The notes under the pieces were generated by a model, which ran no database searches, was not told the DNA's origin, and saw only the letters and a program-made list of their open reading frames with translations. Positions 12,059-12,921 of a DNA stretch of 12,921 bases are shown here, in pieces. This DNA comes from Dehalococcoidia bacterium (lineage in GTDB: Bacteria > Chloroflexota > Dehalococcoidia > GIF9 > AB-539-J10): NCBI GenBank assembly GCA_030606765.1, contig JAUWFX010000033.1:1-12921 (forward strand), in the 5' to 3' direction. Each line of letters begins with the position of its first letter. The stretch's first letter is position 1. Made by a program: the position numbers and the translations under genes.

Positions 12059-12108
12059 CTAGTAAAAGTGTCGATTGTGCCAGCAAAGTGTAAAGCGGAA
12101 TGGCATAC

Positions 12109-12114
12109 TATAAT
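12109..12114 (+). promoter_or_regulatory. Possible -10 box of the CBS gene
   Basis: TATAAT, 29 nt before the start codon. No convincing -35 box (AAGTGT at 17-nt spacing). Weak call. Confidence 0.35.
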
Positions 12115-12143
12115 AATTGCCAGCTTGATTAAGGAGAAGAACA

Positions 12144-12554
12144 ATGAACGTTCGTGATTGTATGAAAAGCCCAGTTTTTACGGTAACTCCTGACACTCTA
12201 ATATTTAATGCTCTAGAAACGATGCGCGAAAAGCATGTACGCCGCTTACCTGTTGTAGAAAACGGAAAGTTAGTAGGCCTAGTGACACGGAACACAATAA
12301 CAGAGGCAACACCATCGCAACCCACACCGTTGACTTTGTGGGGGCTTCACTATCAATTGTCTTGCATGAAGGTAAGGGATGTAATGATAACTGATGTCAT
12401 TGCGGTCCACCCTGATGACACGATTAAGGAAGTAGTTGCCATAAGTGAGAAGCATCGAATCGGCACTTTCCCTGTAGTGGATGATAATGGTAACTTAGTA
12501 GGAATTCTTACGAATACCGATTTACTTCATATAATGGCTAAATTACTAGATTAA
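12144..12554 (+). CDS. Two-CBS-domain protein
   Basis: 136 residues made of one Bateman pair. CBS1 spans about 1-60 (VRDCMKSPVFTVTPDTLIFNA to RRLPVVENGKLVGLVTRNTI). CBS2 spans about 74-134 (MKVRDVMITDVIAVHPDDTI to GTFPVVDDNGNLVGILTNTD). Such pairs bind adenine nucleotides (AMP, ATP, SAM) and sense energy state; the protein has no effector domain, so it probably acts on a partner, like AcuB-type proteins. Ribosome site AAGGAG 7 nt before ATG. It follows the displaced tRNA end and is likely part of the original chromosomal neighbourhood, not the island. Confidence 0.92.
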   Translation: MNVRDCMKSPVFTVTPDTLIFNALETMREKHVRRLPVVENGKLVGLVTRNTITEATPSQPTPLTLWGLHYQLSCMKVRDVMITDVIAVHPDDTIKEVVAISEKHRIGTFPVVDDNGNLVGILTNTDLLHIMAKLLD

Positions 12555-12640
12555 TGTAAGCGAAAAATCGGATGTTCAAAGTTCCGAATCTTAGATATAG
12601 TTTGGATGAGGATATGTTAATGCGTCTGATGGCGGTTAGG

Positions 12641-12680
12641 CCCCGTTCTTATCTGGAACGGGGTTATTGCCAAGTATTTT
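12641..12680 (+). terminator. Intrinsic terminator-like hairpin after the CBS gene
   Basis: CCCCGTTC (12641-12648) pairs with GAACGGGG (12656-12663), 8 bp, loop TTATCTG. TTATTG follows and a T-run comes only at 12677-12681, so termination strength is uncertain. The following promoter overlaps this tail. Confidence 0.55.
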
Positions 12681-12694
12681 TGTTAAGATATAAT
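12667..12694 (+). promoter_or_regulatory. Promoter of the SPFH gene
   Basis: TTGCCA (12667-12672), 16-nt spacer, TATAAT (12689-12694). Good match to sigma-70; predicted start near 12701, leaving a leader of about 85 nt. Confidence 0.55.
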
Positions 12695-12717
12695 AAAGTA
12701 GGAGGTGTTGTTAAACA

Positions 12718-12756
12718 TTGAGGGTAAAACTGGCGGAGAAAGATAAATTAGAATAG
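12718..12756 (+). CDS. Possible 12-codon leader peptide
   Basis: A TTG-started reading frame, MRVKLAEKDKLE and stop, stands 10 nt after a strong AGGAGGTG (12700-12707). A second strong site and the SPFH gene follow. It has no repeated codons of an attenuator. It may be a translated leader, or the first site may be incidental. Confidence 0.2.
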   Translation: MRVKLAEKDKLE

Positions 12757-12784
12757 TAGCAAGATTAAGGAGGTGTAATTCGTA

Positions 12785-12921
12785 ATGACTATTTTTGGAA
12801 TTGTTTTAGGTATAGCTTTTGGTCTGATTCTTCTAGCTTTGGCGATTTTTGTAGTTAGACAGCAGACATTTGCCGTTCTTGAGCGATGGGGAAAGTTTGC
12901 CAGGGTCGTTGGTCCTGGTCT
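12785..12921 (+). CDS. SPFH/Band 7 (stomatin/prohibitin-like) membrane protein, 5' part
   Basis: 45 codons are visible before the window ends. One N-terminal membrane segment (about 3-24, very hydrophobic) is followed by VRQQTFAVLERWGKFARVVGPG, the standard entry of stomatin/HflK/QmcA-type proteins. These form oligomers on the inner face of the membrane and influence proteases or membrane domains. Strong site AAGGAGGTG (12767-12775), 9 nt before ATG 12785. The gene is a new start after the terminator and promoter downstream of the CBS gene. Confidence 0.88.
   Translation, partial: MTIFGIVLGIAFGLILLALAIFVVRQQTFAVLERWGKFARVVGPG

Noticed and set aside
1..12921. CRISPR array, rRNA, integrase, restriction or phage structural genes
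   Set aside because: I looked for these on both strands; no spaced repeats, rRNA segments or matching protein motifs are visible.

Overview
The window reads as bacterial chromosome of moderate GC. Gene content and style suggest a Chloroflexota, Dehalococcoidia-like anaerobe, but that is a judgement from protein flavour (CHASE2 cyclase, FecR lipoprotein, a Cys-rich zinc-ribbon protein and a tRNA without encoded CCA), not from a marker gene. Both window ends cut genes: homoserine dehydrogenase at the left and an SPFH/stomatin-like protein at the right.

Layout. (1) 1-2392, minus strand: a membrane-anchored SurA/PpiC-type foldase gene followed after 7 nt by homoserine dehydrogenase; ordinary housekeeping DNA. 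(2) 2473-2546, plus strand: intact tRNA-Pro(GGG). From the first base of its anticodon loop to 5 nt past its 3' end, 47 bp are repeated exactly at 11974-12020, where no tRNA 5' half exists. This is the usual footprint of integration into a tRNA gene and makes 2.5-12.0 kb a candidate genomic island, now without a visible integrase. (3) Inside: a metallo-beta-lactamase-fold (MBL) hydrolase (+); a translationally coupled pair on the minus strand, a stand-alone cNMP-binding domain and a second MBL hydrolase; a 541-bp element with 19-bp perfect terminal inverted repeats, flanked by a 4-bp direct repeat and carrying one zinc-ribbon/HTH gene; a FecR lipoprotein with cadherin-like repeats and a CHASE2-class III adenylate cyclase (+); a methyltransferase (-); an orphan ORF fragment (+); a predicted ~60-nt RNA with a full-consensus promoter and strong terminator (+); and a two-gene operon (-) for a winged-helix-like unknown protein and a NYN-domain (PIN-like) putative ribonuclease, also with a full-consensus promoter. 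(4) 12021-12921, plus strand: the displaced tRNA-downstream hairpin, a two-CBS-domain protein and the start of the SPFH protein, presumably the original downstream neighbourhood of the tRNA.

How it may work together. With the small inverted-repeat element removed, the cNMP-sensor/MBL pair and the FecR/cyclase pair become divergent neighbours sharing about 200 bp of control region. The cyclase has the adenine-recognising Lys/Asp pair and the cNMP domain keeps the phosphate-binding Glu and Arg-Ser. The upstream MBL protein has features reminiscent of class-II cyclic-nucleotide phosphodiesterases. The region may therefore hold a compact cAMP synthesis/sensing/turnover cassette with unusual MBL-type outputs instead of a DNA-binding CRP. 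The right part is a separate RNA-flavoured module: NYN putative nuclease, winged-helix protein and a converging small RNA. These functional links are inference; the motifs, repeats, promoters and overlaps are read directly from the sequence.
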